Shown here piece after piece: positions 46,228 to 57,845 of a stretch of DNA of 64,000 bases. Below the pieces are notes generated by a model. That model did not search any database, was not told the origin of the DNA, and saw only the letters and a program-made list of their open reading frames with translations. Position 1 is the first letter of the stretch; each line of letters opens with the position of its first letter. This stretch comes from Sclerotinia nivalis (lineage: Eukaryota > Ascomycota > Leotiomycetes > Helotiales > Sclerotiniaceae): contig JAPEIS010000002.1 in assembly GCA_029531795.1 (NCBI GenBank), positions 930,001-994,000 of the forward strand. The letters run 5' to 3'. The position numbers and the translations under genes were made by a program.

Positions 46228-48887
46228 ATGGCATCAATGCAGCATCATCCCCACCACGCGCCGCAAGGTCCTCCTCCACCTCCGCACCATCTTCAACAAC
46301 AACCGCGACCTTCGAGTATCGTGCATCAGCATCATCAGCAAGCTCCTCCCCAACCACAACATTCCAACGCGTATCCTTCAGGGCACGCGATACCTCAGTA
46401 TCCACAAACTGCTACAGGACCTGGTGGTCAACATCAAGAACTTCCATATTACCCAACTCACCCTAGTCCTTACAGTACACCAAGCGCATCTGGTACATAT
46501 TCATCCGCAGGTACGTAAACGCGTCAAAAAACGCGTTTTTGTCACACAACAGACTAAATACTAACTATCGCATAGGTCCAGAAACACCAGACATTATGGC
46601 GGCTACTCAACATATGACGCGAGCGCCATATCCTCCGATTTACCAAACTCCTCAATCCAACTCCCCCGCCTCTGTTGCATCGCCTGCACATGAGAACAGG
46701 ATGTACGCACCATCATCACAGTTGCAGCAAAACCCGCAGATGTATTATCCAGGGCCGCCGCAGCAGCAATACCCTCCTCCTATGGCCCAAGGAGGGCCTT
46801 CTCCATATGCGCAACAGCAGCCACCTCCGCAACAACAGCAACATCATCATCAGCAGTCCATGACCTCACAGCCAACACTGCTCATGTCGCATCAGACAAA
46901 TCAACACCCGATGCAGCAACATCCTAATCAACATCAACAGCCAGGTATGACCGGTAGCCCAAGAACGAAGATGGAGCCACACGTCCCACAAATTGCACGA
47001 CCAAATCCACCATTAGGAGCTCAGCATTCTGCAAATGGTACACCTCAAATGCAACCTAACAATGTGCCTGGAAACGGGGGTAGCGGGGTTAATCCAAACG
47101 CTGCGCCAGGTCCAATTCCAGCAACCACCCCCCTCGTTGTGCGACAAGATAACAATGGAGTTCAATGGATTGCATTCGAATATTCCCGCGACCGTGTCAA
47201 GATGGAGTATACGATCAGATGTGATGTTGAGTCTGTGAACGTTGAGACCCTGACCCCGGAATTTAAAACGGAGAATTGTGTTTACCCGAGGGCGTGCTGC
47301 AGCAAGGATCAATACAGGGGAAATCGATTGGTATACGAAACGGAGTGCAACACTGTCGGGTGGGCCTTGGCAGAATTGAATCCTTGCCTACGTGGCAAAC
47401 GAGGATTAATACAAAGAGCGGTCGATAGTTGGAGAAACAGTAATCAAGATCCACGATTGAGAAGTCGAAGAGTACGAAGAATGGCCAAAATTAACAATCG
47501 TAAAGCGGTTCAAGCGGCTACCCATAACCCTCACATGACTGGTCCTAGTCCGACAGGGATGCCACCTTCTGCGAACATGGGCCCTGGCGGCGCGGGAAGC
47601 ATGGGCAAACCTAACCTTGGCGGCATGGGTGGTCCTCAACTTCATCACCACCACGCTCATCCGGACGGAAGTAACCAAGGAGGAGAAGAAGTCGGTATGT
47701 TTCACCAGATGTGATGTGCGATTATTATTATTTTGTTATGATACCATTCTTGCGAATATACCTGTTGATTGGGGGAAATTTTGGGCCATAAAGTGACTAG
47801 TCACAAAAGCACTTTCATGTATAATACAACATTGCACTTTGCTTCCTGCCTTCTGCGATACCTACCCATTACCCCGCGTTATGTCTTTGTATTATTGTAT
47901 TGCTCCCCATTGCTTGCTTGCTTTGTATTGTTATTGTTTTGCTTCCCGGATAAACCTGAGAGGCTAATCAATAAACCCATTTGTAGGTGACGAAGAATAT
48001 ATGGATGAGAACACTCACCATCACCATCAAGCTCCGATTGGGCAATCTGCCAACTCGGGAGATGATGTGCGACAAGGTCAAGCTTTCCCAGGCTTTTCCA
48101 GCAACTACCCTTCGAGTTCGTCAGTAGGCGGAGCTTCCATGGTTCCGGGTAACCACGATGGACGTCCATTACCTCGCTCGGCCCACCCCATTGCTGCACA
48201 ATCAAAAGAGGAAGAAGATGGTGTTGATGTTTTTGGCAATGTTCCCGAAGCAAAGAAGCGCAAGTTCATCTTGGTTGAGGATCCGGTAAAGCAAAGTCGT
48301 GTTCGTGTCCGAGTTACCTTGGATACGGTTGACATCAATGAGATTCCGGATTCATTCCGAAAGAGTAACTCGGTCTATCAACGTTCTTGGTTTCCATTGC
48401 AAATGCAGTCGCCTCCTCCATCGGCTAACGGCAGTCAATTCTTCCAGGATGATGATAGCGATGATGAAGTTGTTGGAGGTCGAGGTCGATCTCGACGTGG
48501 CAGAAAAATGGTTGCTGTTCAATTGCCAAACGGTGATGAGGGCGAAATTCCTATACCGAGAATGCGCAAGTCTCAAAGAGCGTTGGAGGTCAAGCTTAAT
48601 GATTTGGGATATAGAATGACCTGGCATCAAAGCAGAACATTTGCGGACAAGTCCGTTTTCTTACAAAAAGCTCGTGAGTAATTTTCCAGTTCTTTACATT
48701 GCTAAGTACTGCGGTGGATCATTACTAATCATATGATACAGTTGATGCATGGCGCAACAAGGTTAAAGAAAACATTGGAAATGCTGGAAGAGATGTCACT
48801 GCTATTCCTCATTTCGATACTCGTTCCGGAAAGCGACGCTGGTTAGAAAGCACCAAGAAACGCGAGCAACAAGAAACGGAACCTTAA
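46228..48887 (+). CDS. DUF8032 protein, Gln-rich nuclear regulator, possibly MedA/Acr1/Ren1 type
   Basis: Four exons: 46228..46510, 46576..47694, 47987..48673 and 48742..48887. The introns are 65, 292 and 68 bp, all phase 1, and give 744 aa. The N-terminal 280 residues are rich in Gln, Pro and His, as in many transcription regulators. Residues about 280-405 hold the conserved domain (WIAFEYSRDRVKMEYTIRCD ... NPCLRGKRGLIQRAVDSWRN ... RRVRRMAKINNRK). A second conserved part at about 558-600 has KKRKFILVEDP, RVRVRVTLDTVDINEIPDSF and YQRSWFPLQMQ, and also provides a nuclear signal. From memory this layout resembles the Aspergillus MedA / Magnaporthe Acr1 / Fusarium Ren1 conidiation regulators, whose transcripts also have long leaders. 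That identity is likely but unverified. The exon structure is well supported. Confidence 0.85.
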
Positions 48888-50572
48888 ACGACCATATCAT
48901 ACGGTTTTTACTTCTAGGCGGTACGTTGTACCATTATAGTCACGACGTCTCTGCTCCCAATGATCTTCTTGGATGGAGAGAAGAGAAAGTCTTCAAAATT
49001 GAATCCCTTTCCGGAAGGCAATCCGCGGCTGTGATGAGATCATGATTCGTTTGGGTGGTGGAGTGATTTAATACCTACATTGCTTTGGAATGTGATTTTT
49101 TCTTTCGTTGCTTTTAGTTCTTTTGTTTTTGTTTTTTGTTATTGTTTTTGTTTTTCACTCTTTTGTTTCATCAATAAGTTATTTGCTTTTTTTCGGCCAA
49201 ATGAGAGGTAAAATGAATATATTGATTATCGTTAAAAGAATGCATGATTCGGGGAGGCAACCTCAGTGCGTAGTATTCTACGAACTGGTGTTTTTGGGGA
49301 GGGGGGGGGAGGGTGGGTACATAGATTGGAAGGAAGAAAGGAGGGATTCGTTTGGAAGACGAAAGATGTTCGAAAAGGAATTGTGTAAATGAGGGATGAG
49401 GATAGGGTTTGGGGATGGGGAAGGAGGAGTGGACTTTGTAATTATGAATTGAGTATAACTTAGAATAGGAATGGACACTCTCGTTATGTCGGGGCTACTC
49501 GGTGAGAGCGTTCCGGGTTTTGTAAAATGAAAAGGAAAATGAGAAGGAAAAATGAAAATGGAATATTTTTTAAAAATGTTTGGGCTGATGCTTGTGGGTG
49601 TGAGTGAGGGTTGTGAGTATGGCTGTGGGTGTTTGAACAGGTGTATCCCTATATGGAACAATTCCGGGTTGAATCATTCACTACGACTTTTTTTACTTTA
49701 GACGTTTACGAGTTTCCATATTTCTGGGATACAAGTCTCATGTTTAAGTTGAGATATCCATCGCCGCAAGAAACTTACTTTTGCGGGTTTTCCTAAATAT
49801 TTTTTTGGGTTTTTTTGCTGTTTGGTTTGGGGGTAATGGATGAGGTATGAGGATTTCGGAGATGTTGGGAAATTGGAGGAGTTGGAGGAGTTGGAGGATT
49901 TTGAATAGTTGGGGGATATGGAGGTAGGTTTATGGTTTGTACTTTGTAGGAGATGCAGATGGAAGATAATTAAGGTAAAAGAGATAAGAGATATTATATA
50001 ATTATATACAAATTGATAACGAGCTAGTAGAGAAGGAGGGGGGATATAATATTCTGCTTTGGTTTAGTTTGTTTAAAGAATTAGGAGATTTTGGTGTGGT
50101 AAATTTTTGATCAGAGTTTCTTTATAGAAGGTTTGTATCAGTGTTGGGCATTTGTATTTGTATGAGTATTTGAGTCTTGATGAAGTATTATTTGATCAAT
50201 TAGGATGATTTAGGGTGATAATCTGGGGGATATTCTGGGTGATGATTTATATATCAAATTGATGGTTATGAGCTAACATGATTAGATAGGGTATACTTTC
50301 GTTTGCAGCCGGTCATGAAAATTAGTGTACTGACAAGGCTTCGTTTCATAAAACATTTTTAAAGATAATCGGAAGTTGTGGCCTCGCGATGATAATTGTA
50401 TATTTTTACTTTGGCTTTTGTAAAAGTATTGAAGGTTATAATCTAGTAAGACAGGATGGTGTCTACTTTTATTTACAAATGACCAAGAAATGTACTGTGC
50501 TATAGTTTGAAGTTTTGCATACCATAGAATTGATGATAAATGGTAAATTGACTGTCTAAATAAATCCCCGTT
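48888..50572. other. Intergenic, 1.7 kb
   Basis: 3' flank of the DUF8032 gene. G-rich and AT-rich tracts are present, including a run of nine G near 49303. No gene seen. Confidence 0.45.
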
Positions 50573-52758
50573 TTACCCTTGACGCTTTCTCTTTTGGCCT
50601 GCATGAATCAATTCCTCATCGCTCTCATTATTCTCTTCCTCAGAATTCTCGACATCCTCCTCCGTATAATCCCCCACATTATCCTCCTCCTCTTCCTCCT
50701 CCTCCTCCATATCAACGTCTTCATTCTCGTTTGCAGAGGCCGACTTAGGGAAAGACTTTGGATCTAAACTTGGCTTCACAGCCTCCCATTCGCAGTCTTT
50801 TGCATGCTTGCTAATATGGTGCCTTTCGCACTTCTTCACAGCAGGAAATCGTGCAGAGCAATGGTCGCATTTGAATGGGCGTTTGCCGAATTTCTCTCTG
50901 GCGGCGGCTTCAAACTGTGTCTGTCTCTGGGTAGAGGTATCGAGCTTGAGTTTCTTTGACTTTCCCGTGGTGGTGTTGGAAGCTAACTAGAAGTGTATTT
51001 GTGTCAATAAAAGGTACAGGATTAGTTAATAAAGAAAGAAGGAAGGGTGTTATAGACATTTACCTCAAGTTCAAGTTTCTGGACAGTATATCCAATCTCA
51101 GATTGCTCTACCAGTTTGATAGGACCTCCTTTGCTTGTCCATGAAGTACCCCCAGACTTTCTTGTGGTGGGAAAGAAACGTTGAGACAACAATTCCTTGT
51201 TGAACTCATTCGAAGCTTCCCAATTTTTGTGGTGTGTGGAATCCTTAGCAGTCGCTGAGTTACCAAGCAACGTGTTTTGAATCCTACTGACATCAGGGGT
51301 AGCTATTGAGCCATCTTCCAAAGAATAGCGGTGGTTGTGAGCTATTTCAGCTGCCGTCAAAGGTACAAATAGCGAGTCGTTTTGGACGTTTCGTGCCTGA
51401 TTCTTCGCTTCTGCCATGGCATACCAGGTAGCTTGATTTTCTTTGGTACCAAAAGCCAAAAGAGCTTCAGGGAGTTTCTCAGGAGTGTTGGTTTTGGTAT
51501 CTGGCCTCTGTTTATAAAGAAGAGGGGTAAGATTGCGTTGGATCTCGGGAGATTTCTTCATTATGTGCTCTTTGGGATAAGCGACTGCCATGCAGCGAGA
51601 AGTGATATACCTCGCTGGATCGAGTTCCTCGTCGCCCTCTGGCATTTCGAAGTGCCAAGGCTTTCTAGCTGAATGCTCTTCCATTTGCGCGGGTCCAATG
51701 CTCAGATGGGGGTGTACAGCTCTGAAAACAAGGACTCCTTTTCCCTTGGGTGGAAACTCGGTGTATGTTCTGATGGACGTAATTGCTGAGCGACCTCCGA
51801 AGTAGTTAGATGGCATATTCGAGAGGCACAGGAGCGAGGTCCAATGGTTAGGGCTATCATTAGCGTCAACATGGAGCCCGCCTACGGAACCGAGTGCGCT
51901 CTGCAGTGATGTCTGGTCAAGATCAGAGTAGTTGAGCTGCAAGGAGGCTAATAGAAGGTCAGTGTGAGGTCAGGAAAGCTTTCAATTTGGGTAGAGGTCA
52001 TATCTTACTAAACAAGTAGTTGGCAGCCGATCCGAACGTGAAGGGGACGTCGATTTCCCTTTGCTTAGCAACAAGATCTAGCTCTTCTGCTGAAACAATG
52101 GTCTCCACTGGTCCAATAAGAGCTTCTGTTATCGATTTCAAGAAGTCGATCACATAAGCTTGGTTCTCCAGAATGAACTTGTTCACAGGGGCAGAGCCTG
52201 CCGCTAATGCTTGGGGATTGACGGTAAACCCAAGCTTATAGCACCTAGGATTGGCTCTCCTTCCCCCTCCGAGGATCATCTCGAGCTTACTCTCGCTAGG
52301 TCTCTTGTCATCACGCTGTAAAGCCAACTTCTGTGCCTTTACGGCTGCTGCGTAGGCTTTGGGACTCTTTTGGTGATATGACTTCGGGTCTAGGTAGCCG
52401 GCTGTTGTCCTATTATTCCTTTCTGTACCTAGATACGCTGTCTCATTTGTTTTTAGGTGGTGATACAGCATTGATGCATTCTCGGCTTCTGTTAGTGCCC
52501 CCTTGACTCTAAGGAGCCTAAACGAGTAAGAGTTAGCACTATCATCAAGAAGAATGACACTAATAACAGCCAGGAAAGAGGTATATGGGAGAGTTAGGTA
52601 GTGCTAGGGACTTGCTTGGGAATCTCCGAGTTCCTTGCTATTGCCAAATGTTTATTGAGAGGCTCAGAAGATGAAAAATTTGGCTCAATGAGGAATTTTC
52701 CACCTCCCTTGTCGATAGGAGCCTTGTAGTTGAAGGTTGGTGGTGTATTTGTGGTCAT
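50573..52758 (-). CDS. Dioxygenase-like C2H2 protein, module family 1, copy B
   Basis: Four exons: 52758..52613, 52517..52009, 51947..51064 and 50986..50573, 650 aa. The splices were chosen because they give continuous homology to copy A, for example SEIPSKLLRVKGALTEAE against SECPDLLKVAGHLTKEE. The first donor is GTCCCT, a weak site. The second intron matches copy A's only intron in place and phase; introns 1 and 3 are absent from copy A. The core keeps HVD (H244, D246), WTSLLCLSNMP, GGR and VHPH (H297/H299). Residues 553-574 form the C2H2 finger (CDHC...HHISKH). The tail is very acidic, with poly-Glu, and ends in KRKRQG. The same motif-based dioxygenase inference applies as for copy A. Confidence 0.78.
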
Positions 52759-54494
52759 TTTGAATAATTATTGTAGGGGATAGGTAAAAACGAGAAAGTA
52801 TGATCTAAGAAGGTCAGAGTATGGTGCTGTAAGGAAGAGGAAGGAGAGTGTTTTGAAGAGAACAATTTCAAAGTTTATATATTGCAAAATTTTCTCGCTT
52901 CGAACTCATTGTATGATTTTACAGCAGTTGGAATCTCCAAGGTTGTTTTGGACCAATGCTGATAATTACTGAGTTGAATTCAATTACGTTTGGAAATTAA
53001 TTGTTGTTTGGGTGTCTCACTGGCTGGAGAAATGAATGATAACCAATGAATAATAGAAATTGAAATCCAGCAGTGTTTATGTATGAGTAAGATATTGATC
53101 ATTGTATTTATATGTAAACTGTTCAAAGTAGTCAAACTAAATATTAGACTATAGCCTTGCACTATTTGCCATAGATTCTTCAACTTTTATCTCCTTTCAT
53201 TCAATATATTTTCAATATCTATAATAGATTTCAATATAGAACAGCCAAATCAAACAAGATAAGAAACGCAGAATATACATTTATTATTGAAGCTAAATAC
53301 TCTTAGTTCTTTTCTGACACTAGTAATTATCAAAGGAAAAATCTCTTATAGAGGATAATGAGAAGCATGTACGTAGAAATTGAAGACATTCAGACTGTTC
53401 TAGATTGACTAAGAAGAAAAGGATCTGTAGAAACAAAGAGCTGTGATACAATATCAAAGCTCTACTGGTATTCACATTGCTATTATCAGATACTTGACAG
53501 ACGCCCACTCCTTTATCCATTAGCAATTACCAGGATTCCATTATTACTGTTGGTATTTATATCCCCATTCGTTTGTTTAATTCTAGGCATACTCATGCGA
53601 TTAATTGTATCGTTGAAGTATTGTAGGTTGGGTTCGAGATAAGGCTGTGAGGTAGTTCGGGAGTTTGGAAGTGACATAAAAGAGCCCGCAAATTTAAACT
53701 GGCGGCGGGGTGGTATAGGTTCTATTCTCGATGTTAGAGGAGGAGGCATTGCTCCGAAACTGAAGGAGGTCCCAGTGCATGCTAGGATGTGGTAGCAGAT
53801 ATACTCAATAAAGAAGTTTGCACGTAAAGCCAGGCTTGGTGGGAGGATGTTGGGTATTGTGACGAGGAGCTGCTTGGTGCAATCAATAAATTAGAAAAAT
53901 TACTGTAGCAGATGCCGTTAGAGGAAAGCCATTGCGTGCTCGCCGACCTAGCTAGCTTAGAGAAATGTGGAGGCACTGAGCCATCATGAAAGTGATATCC
54001 TAAAACATATGATGGTTTTTCAACCGTCCATCCCGATGTCAAATAAAGTCCAATTATTCCCGAACCGAAAAGTGGCCCAATTGACCGGAGTGGCGTCCAG
54101 TGAGGTCCATTCGGAGCTTGCTGCCCGCTCAGAGCTTTTTCCTAATCTTACGCGTCTAAAGGCGTGCCCATTCTTCGAATCAATTAATTTAAAAGGAGTT
54201 TGAGGATTAGAAGGTCGGTAAAATCGGTTGACGCAACTTGGAGATCTTTGAATTTGCCGTAGCGACGGAGGACTTAAAGATCGAGATTGGAGGAGGTGGG
54301 GATTGTGTGAATTTGGAAGCGGTGCGAGGTGACAACCTGCGACTAATTGGGTGGATCTCTTTTCACACTGTTGTAGCGGGAGGTTGTAAAGATTCGACGG
54401 TCGCTATTATATTGTTAGTTAATTCCGCGATAAAACCAGGAAATACTGTTGGACTCACAGAAATTCCGACTATTTTCCCTGCTAACAGCATAAG
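52759..54494. other. Intergenic between copy B and the pseudogene copy C
   Basis: No supported gene. The rest of pseudogene copy C (dioxygenase core, finger) was looked for here and not found. Frames at 53513..53749 and 53782..54042 (minus) have no clear domain. Confidence 0.4.
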
Positions 54495-55133
54495 CTGCAT
54501 CGATTGACGCTCTAGGACTTCTAATTCCTCGCTAGGAGTAACATGTCGGAGTATATTAGTTGCAATTGTCGTAGTTAGCTGATTGACTTCTGCGAGTTAC
54601 TTGGCGTGTCCGATATGGCCTTCTTGAGCTGTGGCTACCCCTGTATTTTGCTCTTGAAAATCAATTGAGAACCCCATATCAAAATGACAGTCAAGTGTAT
54701 TTTGTTCCGGCCCAATGATCATCTCGAAATCGCTTTTGTCATGGCCTTCTCCAGTTCTGCGACACGTAGTTATCTCCTGTTACTTCCATACATTCGCAGA
54801 AACCTTGTCATCCTCTATTTTAGCTATTGCTTCAACATCCAGGTAGACATTCGTGAAGATTGCTTCGTCGCCTTCGTTTATCATCGTTTTTGGAAGAGGC
54901 AGGATGGTACTCTAAAGTATTTTCTGATTTTCTTCTTGCGTCAAGTATCCTTTCGATGTGAGTAGCAATCGAGGTTCTTCATTTCTTCTCCCTGCTAAGC
55001 GCATAGCTTTCGGATTTTTCTTCGCATAATTAGGGTACTCCGTTTCGCGTGTGATGTTCCCATCATCCTCTGTAGAAGGAGGACTGTAGTTGAACTGTGC
55101 CTTTGAAGCTGAATTTCCTGCATCTGATACCAT
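54495..55133 (-). pseudogene. N-terminal remnant of module family 1, copy C
   Basis: One continuous frame starts MVSDAGNSASKAQFNYSPPS. It matches copies A and B over the FNY block, the KGYLTQEENQ block (LTKEEDD in A), a DFEMIIG block (EFEQRLIG in A), a GFSIDFQ block (GFTVTPQ in A) and NQLTTTIA...LERQ (NQLIAIA...LARQ in A). Three in-frame stops interrupt it: TAG at 54914..54912, TAA at 54782..54780 and TAA at 54599..54597. No frameshift is needed. Each stop could come from a Gln codon by one C-to-T change, the RIP pattern. The HVD core and zinc finger are missing. It lies between copy B and the IBR-like copy D. Confidence 0.7.
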
Positions 55134-56181
55134 TGTGTTACTTGTTACTTGTTGTTTGTTGGAGGTTGTGGTGAGAGGCTTGATTGGGTGCAGACATTAA
55201 GGTACTATGTTGGTTACAAGGATTAAAATTGAATCCAGATTCCTTAATTGATGCTGTTCAGTCCTCTTTCAATTTTTAACCGTGATATACACTTTCCACT
55301 ATCCAATGGAATATGGAGTTTTGGGTGATTATCCATTCACCAATGATTACTCGGCTGGTTGTACAGCTCCAGCCCCTGCACAGCTCGATCAATTTAGAAA
55401 CCTGAAGCAAAGCCGATGGCCTTCCTGGTTCTTATCCATATTTCATACAAAAATATGATTGGTATTGTGAGAAAGTTGGGTTATTAAGGCCATATACATA
55501 ACTAGTTCATAGACAATAGATCACATAATCCTTCATAATTAAATATATAAAAAAAGGATTTCGTTCTCCCCTTCTTGAATAATCAATCTTTTTCCATTAA
55601 TCTTTTTACATATTTATTATATACAACCCAAACTTATTGTTAATTCTATTAGTTATACTACTTGAAACTTCTACAATGTAATCTGATCAATTCGTATTCC
55701 CATTCCCCCTTGCAGCGTGCAATCGGGACGCACGTATCTCGACCTACCTCTTTCGCAGTATGACTAATTCCAAGAAAGCTGATACTGGTGGCAATTTCAT
55801 AGTAAAAAAAAAAGATTCCCGGGAAGAGAACTGTACCATATTTATATACCAATCTCAGCCTTCACTTGTTTTATATTCTGAACTTAGTAGAAACAGTGAG
55901 ACTCAATCAGATGTCTTCATAGCATCACTTCGCAAACTAGATGTCCACAGTCATTTCAGCAAGCCAGCTATCAATTTACAGTACAGTAACCTAACTCTCC
56001 CAAAAAATTACACAGCCAAAATTACAGAACCGATATTGCACATTCAAGAAAAATGTTTCGCAGCTGATTACCAATCCTCTGCGAACTTGAATTGTATGTT
56101 GTCACTGATTGATCAGACATACCATTGTTCTTAGCCATTTAGGAACGTTTTACCCCTTTCTTCGGTAAATCAAAAGCACCC
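55134..56181. other. AT-rich intergenic
   Basis: No recognised gene. A 124-codon plus-strand frame (55760..56134) has no domain and is probably chance. It ends at the target-site copy ACTTT (56182..56186) of the next element. Confidence 0.4.
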
Positions 56182-56186
56182 ACTTT

Positions 56187-56307
56187 TGTTGGAAGTTGCT
56201 AAGTCAGCATCCTGTTCGCTGTATAACCTCATATATAAGCTTTCCATAGAATCTACACTACAATAATAATTATATATATTTGCAATTCTACATTTCGTAT
56301 TCTAATA
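56187..56307 (+). repeat. Left LTR of the small copia element
   Basis: 121 bp, begins TGTTGGAAGTTGCT. It aligns with 57720..57840 without gaps; I count 16 differences, all C/T or G/A. Confidence 0.9.
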
Positions 56308-57059
56308 GGTTATAAGGCCTGTATTGTATTTCTATTGATACGATTATACTATTTATTGTTATTATAGAACAATCATTATCGATCAAGAAGAATTACAAAT
56401 CAAAATGGGGTTCTATATTTATTTTCGATGGAAATAATTATTTTGATTTTTATTCTGTTTGTAAATTAGTTTTTGTTATTGTTGATGTTTGAAGAATAGT
56501 TGTTAATTTAGATATCGAATTAGTATTTGTGAATAATATTATTGTTGTTGAGAAATGTGAAAGATTTGAGTTTATTAATAGGAGAGGAAAGGTATTTATT
56601 ATTCTAAATGGGGTAGTATTATTTATTCAATGAAAGAAACTAATGGAGTTTATTGATATTGTTAATTTGCTTAATATATAAAATAAATTAAAATCTTTAG
56701 ATCAAATGTCGAATTTACTTTATATTAATAACATTCGTATCGAATTTCGAAATCAAATATTCGATTATAAAACTACTATTATTCGAATCTACATCGATCA
56801 ATTTTTATATTGATAATATCAATTATTGAATAATACAAATCTTATTATTAATGTTGAACTAATGGATCAATTTATATATACTATTCCTCAACAAATCGAT
56901 TAGCAAATTAGCAAAAGATTAGCTCTTTCGTAGAATATAATATTGGAACAATTTATAATCGAATTTCAATTGAACGAAACGATATTATCTATAGTTATTG
57001 TAAATTTCGTAGGATCGAAAAAGAAAAGTAGAAAGGAGGATAACAAATACGAAAGTGAA

Positions 57060-57101
57060 TATTATTTCTGTAAAAAGAAAGGATATTTTCAATACAATTG
57101 C
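57060..57101 (+). pseudogene. Damaged gag zinc knuckle
   Basis: Reads YYFCKKKGYFQYNC. Putting Cys and His back at the first and ninth positions gives the exact CCHC spacing C-x2-C-x4-H-x4-C. Both changes (TGT to TAT, CAT to TAT) are transitions. Confidence 0.65.
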
Positions 57102-57719
57102 TATTTTTATATGAAAGTATAAAAACATATAAGGAAGTCGAAATCGAAATTGAAATCGAAATCTACAAAGAAATCGAAATTTATAAAGAAATCGAAGAAA
57201 TCGAAGAACGAATCAGATACCTTCTTATCCGAATCGAATTCCGAGAAAGAGATTTCAAAGAAAAAAAGAAGAAATAAAAACCCTAACTCTAAAGTTAGTT
57301 TCGTAGATGATATCGAAGACTCCTAAAAGGACGAATATCAATATAATACAATTTGATAAAATATAATTGTTTTTTATTACAAAAGTAAAAAGATTGAATA
57401 CTTGATTGATTATCATTCTTCATATTGTTTTCTACTACGAAAGTAAAGAGGTTGAATACCTGGTTAATCATCTAATTAATATTCTTTATGTTGTTTTCTA
57501 TTCTTTCAAAGAATAAAAAAATTGAATATCTGGTTAATCATTATTCTTCAAAAGATTTTAAGGGATTGATACATCAAAGACACTTTTTCCTGCAAATATT
57601 GAATTTTACAAAAGATTAGATATTGTAGTTTTTAATAAGGCCTAAACAGGATTTATGATTTTTTGAGTATATAGAAAATGGGAATAGCTTCATTTTTGAG
57701 GACTTCAGCAATGGGGAGA

Positions 57720-57840
57720 TATTGGAAGTTGCTGAATCAGCATCCTATTCGCCGTATAACCTTATATATAAACTTTCCATAGAACCTACACTACAATAAT
57801 AACTACACACACTTGCAACTCTACATTTCGTATTCCAACA
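57720..57840 (+). repeat. Right LTR of the small copia element
   Basis: 121 bp, begins TATTGGAAGTTGCT and ends TTCCAACA. It keeps the CA end lost in the left copy, while the left copy keeps the TG start lost here. Confidence 0.9.
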
Positions 57841-57845
57841 ACTTT

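Larger units (their letters stand above)
56187..57840 (+). mobile_element. Small RIP-mutated copia-type LTR element
   Basis: A 1654-bp element has 121-bp LTRs at both ends, flanked by ACTTT on each side (56182..56186 and 57841..57845). The left LTR is followed at once by GGTTATAAGGCC, a damaged initiator tRNA-Met half-tRNA primer site. The right LTR is preceded by a purine tract (AATGGGGAGA). The interior is extremely AT-rich, without a usable frame, but a mutated gag zinc knuckle is readable at 57060..57101. The LTRs differ only by transitions. No integrase or RT is seen, so it is a gag-only non-autonomous element or an internally deleted copy. Confidence 0.88.

Noticed and set aside
45878..46564. 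Plus-strand frame of 228 codons overlapping the DUF8032 start
   Set aside because: It is an out-of-frame shadow over the leader and the Gln/His-rich first exon; the DUF8032 frame splices cleanly.
55760..56134. Plus-strand frame of 124 codons before the small copia element
   Set aside because: AT-rich, no domain, no splice context.
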